Assembly: GCF_020171785.1 (NCBI RefSeq)
Contig: NZ_JAIVAE010000003.1
Location: 372,001 to 436,000 of the forward strand
Reading direction: 5' to 3'
Source: Guptibacillus hwajinpoensis
GTDB lineage: Bacteria; Bacillota; Bacilli; Bacillales; Guptibacillaceae
Length of the DNA stretch: 64,000 nucleotides
The position numbers and the translations under genes are program-made. Below are positions 46,211 to 55,108 of the stretch, in pieces (the stretch's first letter is position 1; each line of letters starts with the position of its first letter). The notes under the pieces are model-generated. The model worked only from the letters and a program-made list of their open reading frames with translations. It was not told the DNA's origin and made no database searches.

Positions 46211-46636
46211 TTAGCCTCCATTTACAAAGATTGTCCAATGAAACAATGATCCGAAAACCTTCCCTAACACAATAGCCATTAGTAAAATCAAGATCTTATC
46301 GATAAATCCAATTCGTTTCGTTAATATAGGAAGAACGTTTAAAACTTCCGTTAAGGCAGCCGCTAACATACCAATAAATACTCCCGCTCCAAGTCCAATT
46401 GGGACAACTACAAATTTAGGGAGGTTTAAAGTTGGGTTTCGTAAAGATAACCAGCTTGATACGATAGCCCCTATAATAATTCCCCATTCGTAAAAACGAA
46501 TAAGATGTAAAGTCTTTGATAGCTGAGTAAGACGGGGAATAATACCAAGAACTGAAAGAAAAGCAACGAACCCAGCTCCTACAGCAATTCCTTCCGCAAA
46601 ACCAATAAGCATAACGAGTAGAAACTGAGCATTCAT
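46211..46636 (-). CDS. spoVAB: Stage V sporulation protein AB
   Basis: A 141-residue membrane protein with four hydrophobic segments and a conserved IGLGAGVFIGMLAAALTEVLN, given in parts as GLGAGVFIGMLAAALTEVLN. Function within the SpoVA complex is not known. The ATG overlaps the spoVAA stop by ATGA. Confidence 0.93.
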   Translation of the reverse strand: MNAQFLLVMLIGFAEGIAVGAGFVAFLSVLGIIPRLTQLSKTLHLIRFYEWGIIIGAIVSSWLSLRNPTLNLPKFVVVPIGLGAGVFIGMLAAALTEVLNVLPILTKRIGFIDKILILLMAIVLGKVFGSLFHWTIFVNGG

Positions 46637-47250
46637 GGTTTGTTATGACCATTCTCATCGTTTTCATGGACAATGACATATTGATCAAGATCTTGTTGGT
46701 AATTAAACATTTCCACTTCCAAAGGACTTGGCTCTTCATTAAATCGCTTTTTAAAAAGATGATTAAAGAAGAGAACCATCCCAATTCCGAGACCAAATGA
46801 ATAGGGTACTTGCAGAAGCAAAGGCTTCGGATTATCAATTCCAGTCACAATTTTATAAATCTGTTGATGCACTTCTCTCATACTGACATCTTCGTGGAAG
46901 TTCATGATCGCTAGAGCAGCCCCAATAAATAATAAAAACCAGATAAACACAAAATAAACAGGTGCTAGTTTTTTCTTAGGATATTGAACTTCAACAATTG
47001 TTTGTGTAGGACCAACAACTTGAACCTCAATATAATTCATCACTTTTTGGATGGCTGTTATCACTTTCATTACATCGATCACGACCAAATTTTTATCTTC
47101 TTTTGTCACCTGATAAATCGGGATTTTTTCTACTTTGGCACAATTTTTGTCTTCTCCTATTAACTGGGCAATATCTCCAATCAAAAGTTCTTTATTTGGG
47201 GGGACCTTCTTCTTCTGCCTTAGTCGAAGATAGATCATCTCACTTTCCAT
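46633..47250 (-). CDS. spoVAA: Stage V sporulation protein AA
   Basis: A 205-residue protein: a cytoplasmic N-terminal domain (~1-95) followed by two membrane segments (~100-120 and ~150-168) and a charged tail. First gene of the spoVA operon, whose proteins import dipicolinic acid into the forespore and release it at germination. ATG 47250 has GGAGGTGAAGG upstream. A sigma-G-type promoter lies 38 bases before it. Confidence 0.93.
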   Translation of the reverse strand: MESEMIYLRLRQKKKVPPNKELLIGDIAQLIGEDKNCAKVEKIPIYQVTKEDKNLVVIDVMKVITAIQKVMNYIEVQVVGPTQTIVEVQYPKKKLAPVYFVFIWFLLFIGAALAIMNFHEDVSMREVHQQIYKIVTGIDNPKPLLLQVPYSFGLGIGMVLFFNHLFKKRFNEEPSPLEVEMFNYQQDLDQYVIVHENDENGHNKP

Positions 47251-47287
47251 GGTCCTTCACCTCCTTATGCAAGGGGCATATTGGTTA

Positions 47288-47317
47288 TAGTATGTTTCTA
47301 CCAAATCACTCTCATTC
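47288..47317 (-). promoter_or_regulatory. Candidate sigma-G promoter of the spoVA operon
   Basis: On the minus strand GAATGA (47317-47312) and CATACTA (47294-47288) are 17 bases apart. The -10 matches the sigma-G/F CATNNTA form exactly; the -35 is a partial match. SpoVA operons are sigma-G dependent in B. subtilis. Confidence 0.55.
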
Positions 47318-47380
47318 TCATGCTGCGTAAGTACCATTAATTCCCTAAAGCGAAGTGAACGTTCATTCTTACCACTTCTC

Positions 47381-47443
47381 TTTTAAAACAAATAAAAGAA
47401 CAGATGAGTTATTTACTCATCTGTTCTTTTATTTGTTTTAAAA
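47381..47443 (-). terminator. 29-bp perfect hairpin at the end of sigF
   Basis: Arms 47381-47409 and 47415-47443 are exact reverse complements around a five-base loop (TATTT on plus). The 5' arm on the transcript encodes the last ten sense codons of sigF except the final Lys, and the stop codon falls at the loop. The 3' arm is T-rich (TTCTTTTATTTGTTTT), so it probably works as terminator and 3' stabiliser. Confidence 0.75.
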
Positions 47444-48164
47444 TCTTCTTTTCTAATCTCGAAACTTGAACTTGAGAAATGCCAAGACGTTCCGCTACTT
47501 CAGATTGGGTTTGATCTTTGTAATATCTTAAATAAACGATTAACCTTTCTCTCGTATCAAGATACTGTAGTGCTTCCTTTAAAGCTAATTTATCAAACCA
47601 GGCGGTGTCCGTGTTATCAGCAATTTGATCTAAAAGGGTAATTGGATCTCCATCGTTTTCATAAACAGTTTCGTGTATGGAAGAAGGAGCTCGTACCGCT
47701 TCTTGAGCCAGAACAACCTCTTCTGGTGTAACCTCGATTCGTTCTGCAATTTCATTTACTGTTGGCGTTCTTCCAAGGGTTTTGGATAGCTCATCTTTTG
47801 CTTTCCGTACTTTATTTCCCGTTTCTTTAAGAGACCGACTCACTTTCACAGTCCCATCATCACGTATAAAACGCTGGATTTCTCCGATAATCATCGGAAC
47901 TGCATATGTGGAGAATTTAACATCGTAACTTAAATCAAATTTATCAACAGATTTTAGCAGACCGATACACCCGATCTGAAAGAGATCATCCGCTTCATAC
48001 CCTCTATTTAGAAATCGCTGTACAACTGACCAAACGAGACGCATATTCTTTTCAACAATAAGATCTCGCGCCGCCTGGTCTCCATCCTGGCTGTGTTTGA
48101 TCAATTCCTTAACTTCATCAGGCTTTAGTTGCGACTGCTTCCCTTTTCTAACCTCCACGTCCAT
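47409..48164 (-). CDS. sigF: RNA polymerase sigma-F factor
   Basis: The first forespore-specific sigma factor, 251 residues. Region 2 (DLFQIGCIGLLKSVDKFD), region 3 and region 4 (SEVAERLGISQVQVSRLEKK) are clear. It is held inactive by SpoIIAB until released by SpoIIAA. It is the third gene of spoIIAA-spoIIAB-sigF. Its 3' end is embedded in a long hairpin. Confidence 0.96.
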   Translation of the reverse strand: MDVEVRKGKQSQLKPDEVKELIKHSQDGDQAARDLIVEKNMRLVWSVVQRFLNRGYEADDLFQIGCIGLLKSVDKFDLSYDVKFSTYAVPMIIGEIQRFIRDDGTVKVSRSLKETGNKVRKAKDELSKTLGRTPTVNEIAERIEVTPEEVVLAQEAVRAPSSIHETVYENDGDPITLLDQIADNTDTAWFDKLALKEALQYLDTRERLIVYLRYYKDQTQSEVAERLGISQVQVSRLEKKILKQIKEQMSK

Positions 48165-48176
48165 ATGCAGGTCCCC

Positions 48177-48617
48177 TTAATTACATAACGCTTTATTTTT
48201 TGATAGGTACTTCATTAAGTGAATCGTTGTTCCCTGTCCACTAGCCGATTCCACTTTAACCTCATCCATAAAATTTTCCATAATTGTGAATCCCATACCT
48301 GATCTTTCTAATTCAGGCTTTGAGGTATATAGAGGCTGTCTCGCCTCCTCAAGGTCTAGAATACCAACACCATGATCACGAATCGTTAAATTAACCGTAT
48401 CGTCATTTAACTCCACAGAAATATAAACCTTTTCTTCTCCGTTTTGCTCATACCCATGAATAATGGCATTCGTTACAGCCTCTGAAACAACAGTTTTGAT
48501 CTCAGTTAACTCATCGACAGTAGGATCAAGCTGAGCAATAAAAGCAGCAACCGTTACACGAGCGAAAGATTCATTCTGACTAAGCGCAGAAAATTCTAAT
48601 TCCATTCGATTTCTCAT
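48177..48617 (-). CDS. spoIIAB: Anti-sigma F factor / kinase SpoIIAB
   Basis: A 146-residue GHKL-fold kinase that binds sigma-F or phosphorylates SpoIIAA. The N box ([11 protein letters not shown]), G1 (DHGVGI) and G2 ([12 protein letters not shown]) are present. The ATG directly follows and overlaps the spoIIAA end, so stoichiometry is coupled. Confidence 0.96.
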   Translation of the reverse strand: MRNRMELEFSALSQNESFARVTVAAFIAQLDPTVDELTEIKTVVSEAVTNAIIHGYEQNGEEKVYISVELNDDTVNLTIRDHGVGILDLEEARQPLYTSKPELERSGMGFTIMENFMDEVKVESASGQGTTIHLMKYLSKNKALCN

Positions 48618-48967
48618 TATGCCACCCCCAAAGTTGCGAGAGCATGCTGTTCGTCAGCTTCTAGTCTCACAATTTTAAAGAGTCCAGACATTTCAAACAA
48701 ACGCTTAACAGGGGGGGAAATCGAGCAGACAACCATTTCTCCACCAAAACTTTTCACTTTATTGTAACGACCTAGAACAACACCAAGGCCAGAACTATCC
48801 ATAAAAGATAGTCCTTCGAGACTAAGTACAATATGCTCAATTTTACGTTCTTCAATAATCGTATCTACCCTGTCTCTTAGTTCTTCTGACGTATGATGAT
48901 CCAACTCTCCATCAAGTCGAATCAAAAGAACGGGATGTCTCACTTCAAGATTGATCGAAAGACTCAC
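48617..48967 (-). CDS. spoIIAA: Anti-anti-sigma factor SpoIIAA
   Basis: A 116-residue STAS-domain protein. The phosphorylated serine is Ser58 in [13 protein letters not shown]. Unphosphorylated SpoIIAA displaces sigma-F from SpoIIAB; SpoIIE (not in this window) dephosphorylates it. First gene of the spoIIA operon, with AGGAGGAAT upstream. Confidence 0.96.
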   Translation of the reverse strand: MSLSINLEVRHPVLLIRLDGELDHHTSEELRDRVDTIIEERKIEHIVLSLEGLSFMDSSGLGVVLGRYNKVKSFGGEMVVCSISPPVKRLFEMSGLFKIVRLEADEQHALATLGVA

Positions 48968-49001
48968 GTAACATTCCTCCTCATGTTTGCTTGTGAGTTT
49001 T

Positions 49002-49026
49002 TTCTCTCTTTACAGGGTTAATTCCT
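49002..49026 (-). promoter_or_regulatory. Candidate sigma-H promoter of spoIIA
   Basis: On the minus strand AGGAATT (49026-49020) matches the sigma-H -35 form, with a weak GAGAA-type -10 about 13 bases on. It is about 40 bases upstream of spoIIAA. The spoIIA operon of B. subtilis is sigma-H and Spo0A dependent; I did not find a clear Spo0A box. Confidence 0.35.
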
Positions 49027-49067
49027 TCTTCCTGACAAAACTAGTGTTCATTCGATGAAAGTGGTGA

Positions 49068-50246
49068 TCACTTGACAGTTTGGGTAGGTGCTTTGGCGAA
49101 CTGCGCCGCCGTTCGTTTCATCAGCTGCCACCAGGAAGCTTTGTTTATATTTTCCGCAGATATAACGGGGGAGGTTGCCGTCACATGCCCGTCAATTTTC
49201 ACTGACAGTTCACCCACCTCATCCCCTTGCTTTACAGGCGTTTCAATATTCTTTTTGATTTTTATACTCGTTGTGATATCCCCGTTTTCCTGGCCTTTTT
49301 TTAGTAAAACAGAGACACGCTCAGAAGTGACAACAGACATAGAAGACTGATCTCCTTTATTTACTTTCACTTCTGTGACAACTTTGTTACGATCAAATAG
49401 TTTTTGGGTTTTGTACTGAGAAAAGGCATAATCAAAAAGTTTTGTAATCTCAGCATTACGTACTTTGGGAGAAGGTGCACCCATAACGACGGCAACAACT
49501 CGCATGTCATCTCGCTTTGCTGTAGCAGTCAGACAGTATTTTGCTTCACTTGTAAATCCAGTCTTTAAACCATCAACACCAGGATAAAATTTAACAAGTT
49601 TGTTTGTGTTAACAAGCCAGAATTTTTTATCTGTATCCTGCCTTAAATAGTCTTCATACAAACCAGTATATTTTGTAATCAATTCATATTTAAGGAGCTC
49701 TTTCGCCATTAATGCCATATCATTTGCTGTTGAATAATGATCTTCCGCAGGCAAACCAGTCGGATTCACAAAATGGGTATGACTAAGACCCATTGATTCC
49801 GCTTTCTCATTCATTAACTTAACAAACTCTTCTTCCGAACCAGCGATCGCTTCTGCCATTGCAACAGAAGCATCATTACCAGAAGCGATTGCGATGCCTT
49901 TCAGCATATCATTAACAGTCATTTCCTCTCCTGCTTCAAGGAAAATCTGCGAACCACCCATTGATGCAGCATATTCACTTGCTCTTACCTTCTGATCAAG
50001 ACTTATTTTGCCACTTTCTATCGCTTCCATAATTAAGATCATCGTCATGATTTTTGTCATACTCGCAGGAGGAAGCTTTTTATCACTATCTTTTTCAAAC
50101 AATACTTCACCTGTATCTCGCTCAATCAGAATTGCAGAAGAAGAATTCTCTGCGATTTTTAGCTTTGCTTCTTCTGCATGGGTAAAAGAAGGAACAAGTA
50201 GGGTTCCTCCCAGCAAGAAGGCGAGCGCTGTTGCAACAACTTTCAT
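49068..50246 (-). CDS. dacF: Sporulation D-alanyl-D-alanine carboxypeptidase DacF
   Basis: A forespore penicillin-binding carboxypeptidase, about 392 residues. It has a signal peptide (~1-24, ending SFTHA), SxxK active site Ser62-Lys65 (ASMTKIM), SGN (IASGNDASVAM), KTG (DGLKTGFTSEA), and a C-terminal beta domain with an amphipathic end (WWQLMKRTAAQFAKA). The start is ATG 50246 (MKVVATALAF) with GGAGGG upstream. It precedes spoIIAA as in B. subtilis, where dacF and spoIIA can form one late transcript. Confidence 0.94.
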   Translation of the reverse strand: MKVVATALAFLLGGTLLVPSFTHAEEAKLKIAENSSSAILIERDTGEVLFEKDSDKKLPPASMTKIMTMILIMEAIESGKISLDQKVRASEYAASMGGSQIFLEAGEEMTVNDMLKGIAIASGNDASVAMAEAIAGSEEEFVKLMNEKAESMGLSHTHFVNPTGLPAEDHYSTANDMALMAKELLKYELITKYTGLYEDYLRQDTDKKFWLVNTNKLVKFYPGVDGLKTGFTSEAKYCLTATAKRDDMRVVAVVMGAPSPKVRNAEITKLFDYAFSQYKTQKLFDRNKVVTEVKVNKGDQSSMSVVTSERVSVLLKKGQENGDITTSIKIKKNIETPVKQGDEVGELSVKIDGHVTATSPVISAENINKASWWQLMKRTAAQFAKAPTQTVK

Positions 50247-50278
50247 TGGTGATCCCTCCATTCTTAGTATTACAAGGA

Positions 50279-50296
50279 TTTCCAACATGTTGGAAA
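50279..50296. repeat. 18-bp perfect palindrome upstream of dacF
   Basis: TTTCCAACATGTTGGAAA is its own reverse complement, located 33 bases upstream of the dacF start codon. It overlaps a weak sigma-F/G-like promoter (GTATA at 50304-50300 and GGAAAT downstream). It has no poly-U tail and is unlikely to be a terminator. It could be an operator; the protein is unknown. Confidence 0.6.
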
Positions 50297-50341
50297 AATA
50301 TACGAATTCTTGATCCTCCAAAAGGATATCCTTAATAAACA

Positions 50342-50371
50342 CAAAAAAGAAGCCTCAAATTGAGACTCCTT
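50342..50371 (-). terminator. Terminator after pdp
   Basis: On the minus strand GGAGUCUCA pairs with UGAGGCUUC through nine pairs including two G-U, with a three-base loop and a six-U tail. The G-U pairs make it work only in the pdp direction. Confidence 0.78.
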
Positions 50372-50391
50372 CAAATGATAACGAAGATAAT

Positions 50392-51693
50392 TTAGTTAAT
50401 CACTTTATAGATAAGTTGCGGTTTTTCAGTAGCTTGTTTAGAAACCGTGTACGCTTCATTAATCTTATTGATTGAGTTTTGAACGTCTTCTTCATCGCTG
50501 TGAAGAACAACAAGCGCTTCACCTTTCTCTACTTTGTCGCCAACTTTTTTCTTAAGCGTAATTCCTACACCATGGTTAATTTGATCGTCCTTGGTTGCTC
50601 TCCCTGCTCCAAGGTACATAGCTGCCACGCCAACTGATTCAGCATCAATTTCCGTAACATATCCGTCTTGCTGTGCCGTTACTTCAATATCATGTTTAGC
50701 TTGTGGCAATCTAGAAAGGTCATCAATGACACTAACATCTCCACCTTGAGCTTGAACAAGCGTTCTAAATGATTCAAACGCCTTCCCATTTTGTAAATTT
50801 TCTTCAAGGGTTTTATATGCTGTATCAAAATCATCAAATGCTCCAGCAATAACTGTCATATGAGAAGCGAGTTCGAGAGATAAAAGACGGAGATCCTCAA
50901 TATTCTCTCCTTGAAGAACCTGACATGCTTCACGTACTTCATTCGCATTCCCTACTTCAAAACCAAGCGGTTGACTCATGTCGCTAATCACCGCTACTGT
51001 GTTTCTACCGAGGTTGTTTCCGATATTAACCATTTCTCTAGCAAGCGCTTCAGAATCTTCTAGCTTTTTCATAAATGCACCAGAGCCAGTTTTCACATCA
51101 AGAACAATTCCATCTGCTCCAGAAGCTAGCTTTTTACTCATGATTGAGCCTGCGATTAGAGGAATCGAATCAACAGTCGCTGTCACATCGCGCAATGCAT
51201 ACAATTTTTTGTCAGCAGGAGCAAGATTGCCCGTTTGTCCTGCTACAGATAGTTTGTGTGTATTGACATTATTAACAAACTCTTCCTTTGTCATTTCAAT
51301 ATGGAAGCCTTTAATGGACTCAAGCTTGTCTAGTGTACCGCCAGTGTGCCCTAAACCTCTCCCAGACATTTTAGCTACCGGGACACCAACAGACGCTACC
51401 AGTGGACCAACAATGAATGTTGTCTTGTCTCCTACGCCACCCGTAGAATGCTTGTCCACTTTATGTCCTTTAATAGCAGACAAATCAATTGTTTCACCTG
51501 AATCCACCATAGCTTGAGTAAGCATCGCTGTTTCATTTGACTTCATTCCATTGAAATAAATTGCCATCATTAATGCCGATGCCTGGTAATCAGGAATGTC
51601 GCCTTTGGTATATCCATCAATAAAGAAATTGATTTCTTCTTTCGTCAATTCTTTTCCATTTCGTTTTTTCTGTATTACGTCTACCATTCTCAT
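50392..51693 (-). CDS. pdp: Pyrimidine-nucleoside phosphorylase
   Basis: A 433-residue enzyme that phosphorolyses uridine, deoxyuridine and thymidine to the base and (deoxy)ribose 1-phosphate. The family signature [18 protein letters not shown] is at ~111-128, and the phosphate loop [12 protein letters not shown] near 81. The C-terminal PYNP domain is present. It is the last gene of deoB-punA-pdp; products feed DeoB. AAGGGAG precedes the ATG. Confidence 0.95.
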   Translation of the reverse strand: MRMVDVIQKKRNGKELTKEEINFFIDGYTKGDIPDYQASALMMAIYFNGMKSNETAMLTQAMVDSGETIDLSAIKGHKVDKHSTGGVGDKTTFIVGPLVASVGVPVAKMSGRGLGHTGGTLDKLESIKGFHIEMTKEEFVNNVNTHKLSVAGQTGNLAPADKKLYALRDVTATVDSIPLIAGSIMSKKLASGADGIVLDVKTGSGAFMKKLEDSEALAREMVNIGNNLGRNTVAVISDMSQPLGFEVGNANEVREACQVLQGENIEDLRLLSLELASHMTVIAGAFDDFDTAYKTLEENLQNGKAFESFRTLVQAQGGDVSVIDDLSRLPQAKHDIEVTAQQDGYVTEIDAESVGVAAMYLGAGRATKDDQINHGVGITLKKKVGDKVEKGEALVVLHSDEEDVQNSINKINEAYTVSKQATEKPQLIYKVIN

Positions 51694-51714
51694 TGAATCG
51701 CTCTCCCTTCTAAC

Positions 51715-52539
51715 TTAACCCATTTTACTTACAATTGTTTTCACTAATAGCAAGAAGTTAGCCTTCACCTTCTCTGTTGTTTCAATCACTTCGTCATGAT
51801 GAAGTGGCTGATCGAGGATTCCAGCTGCCATATTTGAAATACAAGAGATTCCAAGTACATTCATGCCTGTATGTCTTGCAACAATAACTTCTGGTACAGT
51901 CGACATACCTACTGCATCGCCACCCAATGTCCGCAGCATGCGAACCTCTGCTGGCGTCTCATAAGTTGGGCCGGTATTTCCTACATAAACGCCAGATTGA
52001 AGCTTCATCCCAAGCTCTTTCGCTGTATCTTGCGCTAAACGTTGTAGCTCTAGCGAATATGCTGTAGACATATCCGGAAAACGAGGGCCAAATTCGTTGC
52101 TATTAGGTCCAATTAACGGATTCGTGCCGAAATTGTTAATATGATCAGCGATCACCATTAAATCACCAGGTTGGAACTCTTCATTTATTCCACCTGCTGC
52201 ATTTGTTACAATCACATGATGAATCCCAAGTTCTTTCATCACTCGAACGGGAAATGTTACTTTGTCCATTGAATATCCTTCGTAGAAATGGAAACGCCCC
52301 TGCATGGCTGCCACTGTTTTACCATTTAATGTACCAAATACAAATTGTCCCGCATGCCCTTCTACTGTTGAAACAGGGAAATTCGGAATATCACTATATG
52401 GAATATGGACAGGATTTTCAATTTCTTCAGCAAGGACACCTAATCCAGAGCCTAAGATAAGACCGATTTCTGGAAGAAATTCTCCTACTTGATCTTGTAT
52501 ATAGGATGATGCATCTTGTATTTCTTGTTTAATCGTCAT
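51715..52539 (-). CDS. punA: Purine-nucleoside phosphorylase
   Basis: A 274-residue trimeric-type PNP acting on guanosine and inosine. It shows GSGLGVLAEEI, the phosphate-binding GRFHFYEGY, VTNAAGGINEEFQPGD, read as TNAAGGINEEFQPGDLM, and the base-site segment AVGMSTVPEVIVARH. It follows deoB by 21 bases. Confidence 0.95.
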   Translation of the reverse strand: MTIKQEIQDASSYIQDQVGEFLPEIGLILGSGLGVLAEEIENPVHIPYSDIPNFPVSTVEGHAGQFVFGTLNGKTVAAMQGRFHFYEGYSMDKVTFPVRVMKELGIHHVIVTNAAGGINEEFQPGDLMVIADHINNFGTNPLIGPNSNEFGPRFPDMSTAYSLELQRLAQDTAKELGMKLQSGVYVGNTGPTYETPAEVRMLRTLGGDAVGMSTVPEVIVARHTGMNVLGISCISNMAAGILDQPLHHDEVIETTEKVKANFLLLVKTIVSKMG

Positions 52540-52560
52540 TTTTGTTCCTCCTCTTGATTC

Positions 52561-53739
52561 TCAAAGCTTTTCAAGAAAGCTAGTCCCGTGTTCTGGTAAC
52601 GTTACCTCAAAATTATCCGCAATCGTTGCTCCAACATCTGCGAACGTTTGACGGATGCCAAGATCAACGGCTTCTTTAATGCCTTTATGATAAGCAAGTA
52701 ATGGGACGTATTCACGCGTGTGGTCCGTTCCGTGATGGATTGGGTCATTCCCATGATCTGCTGTAATCAGTAGCAAATCATCATCTTCCATCCGTTCAAG
52801 AACTTCGGTCAGTCTTTCGTCATACTCTTCTAGCGCTTCACCATAACCCTGTGGATCTCTTCTGTGGCCGAATAGTGCATCAAAGTCAACAAGGTTAAGG
52901 AAACTAATTCCTTCAAATTGCATTTGCTGAGTTTCAATAAGCTTATCCATGCCATCCATATTAGATTTTGTACGAAGCGACTTCGTAACACCTTCTCCAT
53001 CATAAATATCAGAGATTTTTCCGATAGCAATGACATCTTTCCCATTGTCCTCTAGCTCATTCATTACTGTATGTCCAAAAGGTTTTAGTGCATAGTCATG
53101 GCGATTGGACGTCCGTTTAAAATCGCCTGCTTCACCGATGAACGGCCTTGCAATGACTCTTCCTACCATATATTCTTCTGCTTTCGTCATTTCTCTTGCA
53201 ATCTCACAAATGTGATAAAGTTCATCAAGTGGTACAACATCTTCGTGTGCAGCAATTTGCAAAACAGAATCTGCTGAAGTATAAACAATAAGGGCGCCTG
53301 TTTTAACATGCTCTTCACCAAGTTCGACTAGAATTTCAGTACCGGAAGCAGGTTTATTGCCAATAACCTTTCTTCCAGTCCTATTTTCAAGTTCCGAAAT
53401 GAGCTTATCAGGAAAGCCGTCTGGGAACGTTCGAAACGGTTGCTCAATATGGAGGCCCATAATTTCCCAATGGCCAGTCATCGTATCTTTCCCATTAGAA
53501 GCTTCCATCATTTTCGTATAGTGCGCCATAGGCTGATCAGCTTTCGCGATACCATTTAGTTCACGAATATTACCAAGACCTAACTTTTCCATATTCGGCA
53601 TCTTGAGGCCATTCATATGGTCGGCAATATGGCCCAATGTATCTGCACCTAGATCATCAAATTGTTCAGCATCAGGCGCTTCACCGATTCCTACTGAATC
53701 CATTACAACTAAAAATACTCTTTTAAAACGTTTCGTCAT
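52561..53739 (-). CDS. deoB: Phosphopentomutase
   Basis: Converts (deoxy)ribose 1-phosphate to the 5-phosphate, linking nucleoside breakdown to central metabolism. It is a 392-residue alkaline-phosphatase-superfamily metalloenzyme with [11 protein letters not shown] (~14-24), the KDTMTGHWE activation-site threonine (~90), and [21 protein letters not shown] split motifs ITADHGNDP and [10 protein letters not shown] near residue 330. The gene is drm in B. subtilis. A cre-like site lies ~70 bases upstream. Confidence 0.96.
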   Translation of the reverse strand: MTKRFKRVFLVVMDSVGIGEAPDAEQFDDLGADTLGHIADHMNGLKMPNMEKLGLGNIRELNGIAKADQPMAHYTKMMEASNGKDTMTGHWEIMGLHIEQPFRTFPDGFPDKLISELENRTGRKVIGNKPASGTEILVELGEEHVKTGALIVYTSADSVLQIAAHEDVVPLDELYHICEIAREMTKAEEYMVGRVIARPFIGEAGDFKRTSNRHDYALKPFGHTVMNELEDNGKDVIAIGKISDIYDGEGVTKSLRTKSNMDGMDKLIETQQMQFEGISFLNLVDFDALFGHRRDPQGYGEALEEYDERLTEVLERMEDDDLLLITADHGNDPIHHGTDHTREYVPLLAYHKGIKEAVDLGIRQTFADVGATIADNFEVTLPEHGTSFLEKL

Positions 53740-53807
53740 GTATATCCTCCTCGTTCATTATCCATTCAAGATTATTATTCCCTTGAAAAAAACAAAAAAC
53801 ACATATG

Positions 53808-53821
53808 TGAATGCGTTTACG
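53808..53821. promoter_or_regulatory. Weak cre-like site upstream of deoB
   Basis: TGAATGCGTTTACG matches the cre consensus with two mismatches, 69 bases upstream of the deoB start. Nucleoside catabolic operons are often CcpA-repressed. This is tentative. Confidence 0.3.
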
Positions 53822-53833
53822 AAAGCAGAAAAA

Positions 53834-53860
53834 AGAAAAAATCTGGCCAAAGACCAGACC
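53834..53860 (-). terminator. Terminator after xerD
   Basis: Short stem TCTGG/CCAGA extended by G-U and weaker pairs, followed on the minus strand by a six-U tail. It lies just after the xerD stop and before deoB. Confidence 0.55.
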
Positions 53861-53881
53861 TCTTTCTGGAGAGTGCCTTTA

Positions 53882-54772
53882 TTAGGCTCTAGGATGATAA
53901 GTGGAATAAATATCCTTTAGCCTCGCTTTAGTCACATGTGTATAAATCTGTGTTGTCGATATATCGGCATGCCCAAGAAGTTCCTGTACCGCTCTCAAAT
54001 CAGCGCCATTTTCTAATAAATGGGTTGCAAATGAATGTCTTAACGTATGTGGCGTAAGTGGCTTAAGAATGTTTGCTTTTACTGCAAGCTTCTTAAGAAT
54101 TTTCCAGAACCCTTGTCTTGATAAGCTTTCACCACGATGGTTCAAAAACAGCATATCCGTACGATTCTTTTTCATTAATTGCCCCCTACCTTCATCAAGA
54201 TAGATCGTGAGAGCATCTCTTGCCATTTTACCTAGCGGAACGATTCTTTCTTTATTTCCCTTACCTATTGTTCGAATAAATCCCATCGTCAAATGGATAT
54301 CTTCCATTTTTAATTCAATTAATTCACTAACGCGTAAACCCGTCGCATATAACACTTCTAGCATGGCGCGATCACGTTTACCAAAGGGGGTTGAATAATC
54401 TGGAGCTTCCAATAATTGTTCAACTTCTGCTGTTGATAGGATTTTAGGTAACTTCCGTTCTGTTTTGGGAGTTTCGATATGTACAGAAGGATCCTGTTCA
54501 GCAGCCTTCTCCCGAAGTAAAAACTGATGAAATGCTCGTATGGATGCAATATTACGCGCTATTGTAGTGGATGCTTTCCCATTGTCTCTAAGAGCATAGA
54601 GATAGTTTACAATATGCATGCGCCGAACATCATTCAATGAAGATATATTTTCATATTCATTTAAATGTTTTAAATATTGAGCGAGATCTCGCCTGTATGC
54701 ATCGAGCGTATTTTTGGACAGGCTTCGCTCAACGATTAAATAATGCAAAAAATCCTGTACCTGATCTTTCAT
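53882..54772 (-). CDS. xerD: Tyrosine recombinase XerD
   Basis: A 296-residue site-specific recombinase resolving chromosome dimers at dif with XerC (CodV). All catalytic residues are visible from ATG 54772: Arg147, Lys171, His242, Arg245, His268 and nucleophile Tyr277. An N-terminal SAM-like core-binding domain spans ~1-85. The gene is ripX in B. subtilis, in the same position between yqzK/fur and drm. It is a housekeeping enzyme; there are no signs of a mobile element nearby. Confidence 0.95.
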   Translation of the reverse strand: MKDQVQDFLHYLIVERSLSKNTLDAYRRDLAQYLKHLNEYENISSLNDVRRMHIVNYLYALRDNGKASTTIARNIASIRAFHQFLLREKAAEQDPSVHIETPKTERKLPKILSTAEVEQLLEAPDYSTPFGKRDRAMLEVLYATGLRVSELIELKMEDIHLTMGFIRTIGKGNKERIVPLGKMARDALTIYLDEGRGQLMKKNRTDMLFLNHRGESLSRQGFWKILKKLAVKANILKPLTPHTLRHSFATHLLENGADLRAVQELLGHADISTTQIYTHVTKARLKDIYSTYHPRA

Positions 54773-54785
54773 TGCAAACGCTCCC

Positions 54786-55013
54786 TTATTCACCTGTCTG
54801 GTAAAACAAATTGAGCCTTTCAAGGAAAGTGAGCTGAGTATCCGATTCCATTTGAACGACTTTCACCGCTTTTCCTTGTGGCACATCATAGCGATGGTAA
54901 TTCTGGTATTCTTGATTTACCCAGAGAATGCCAAAGTAAAATAGTAAAGTACATCCAGTAAAAAGCAAGAAAACTTTCATTGTATCTAACACAACCAATA
55001 GACCCTGTTTCAA
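54786..55013 (-). CDS. yqzK: YqzK-family protein (DUF4227)
   Basis: A 75-residue protein with one membrane segment (~10-30) and a charged C-terminal domain containing [20 protein letters not shown]. Size and position between fur and xerD match YqzK of B. subtilis; function is unknown. The start is a TTG (55013) preceded by GGAGGTG. That ribosome site lies in the 3' arm of a 10-bp hairpin. Confidence 0.8.
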   Translation of the reverse strand: MKQGLLVVLDTMKVFLLFTGCTLLFYFGILWVNQEYQNYHRYDVPQGKAVKVVQMESDTQLTFLERLNLFYQTGE

Positions 55014-55023
55014 TCTAACGCAC

Positions 55024-55058
55024 CTCCATCTCTAGTAAAAGGTATGCCAGAGATGGAG
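55024..55058 (-). other. Hairpin overlapping the yqzK ribosome binding site
   Basis: Perfect 10-bp arms CTCCATCTCT / AGAGATGGAG with a 15-base loop. On the yqzK transcript the 3' arm includes the GGAG of the Shine-Dalgarno site, so the site would be partly hidden. On the plus strand the hairpin is followed by six T and looks like a terminator, although no plus-strand gene is present. Confidence 0.6.
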
Positions 55059-55108
55059 TTTTTTATACATCGTTAGGATTTGTAGAGTCACAAAAATTGT
55101 TTTACCTA

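Noticed and set aside
50279-50296. LexA/SOS box reading of the dacF palindrome
   Set aside because: LexA sites need GAAC-N4-GTTC; here the half-sites are separated by two bases and flanked by C/G in other positions.
50978-51517. 179-residue open frame on the plus strand antisense to pdp
   Set aside because: It mirrors a well-supported gene, has no ribosome site and a composition typical of antisense frames.
53882-54772. Tyrosine recombinase as a sign of an integrated element
   Set aside because: All features and neighbours (fur, yqzK, deoB) show chromosomal XerD; no att-like repeats, phage or plasmid genes are near.
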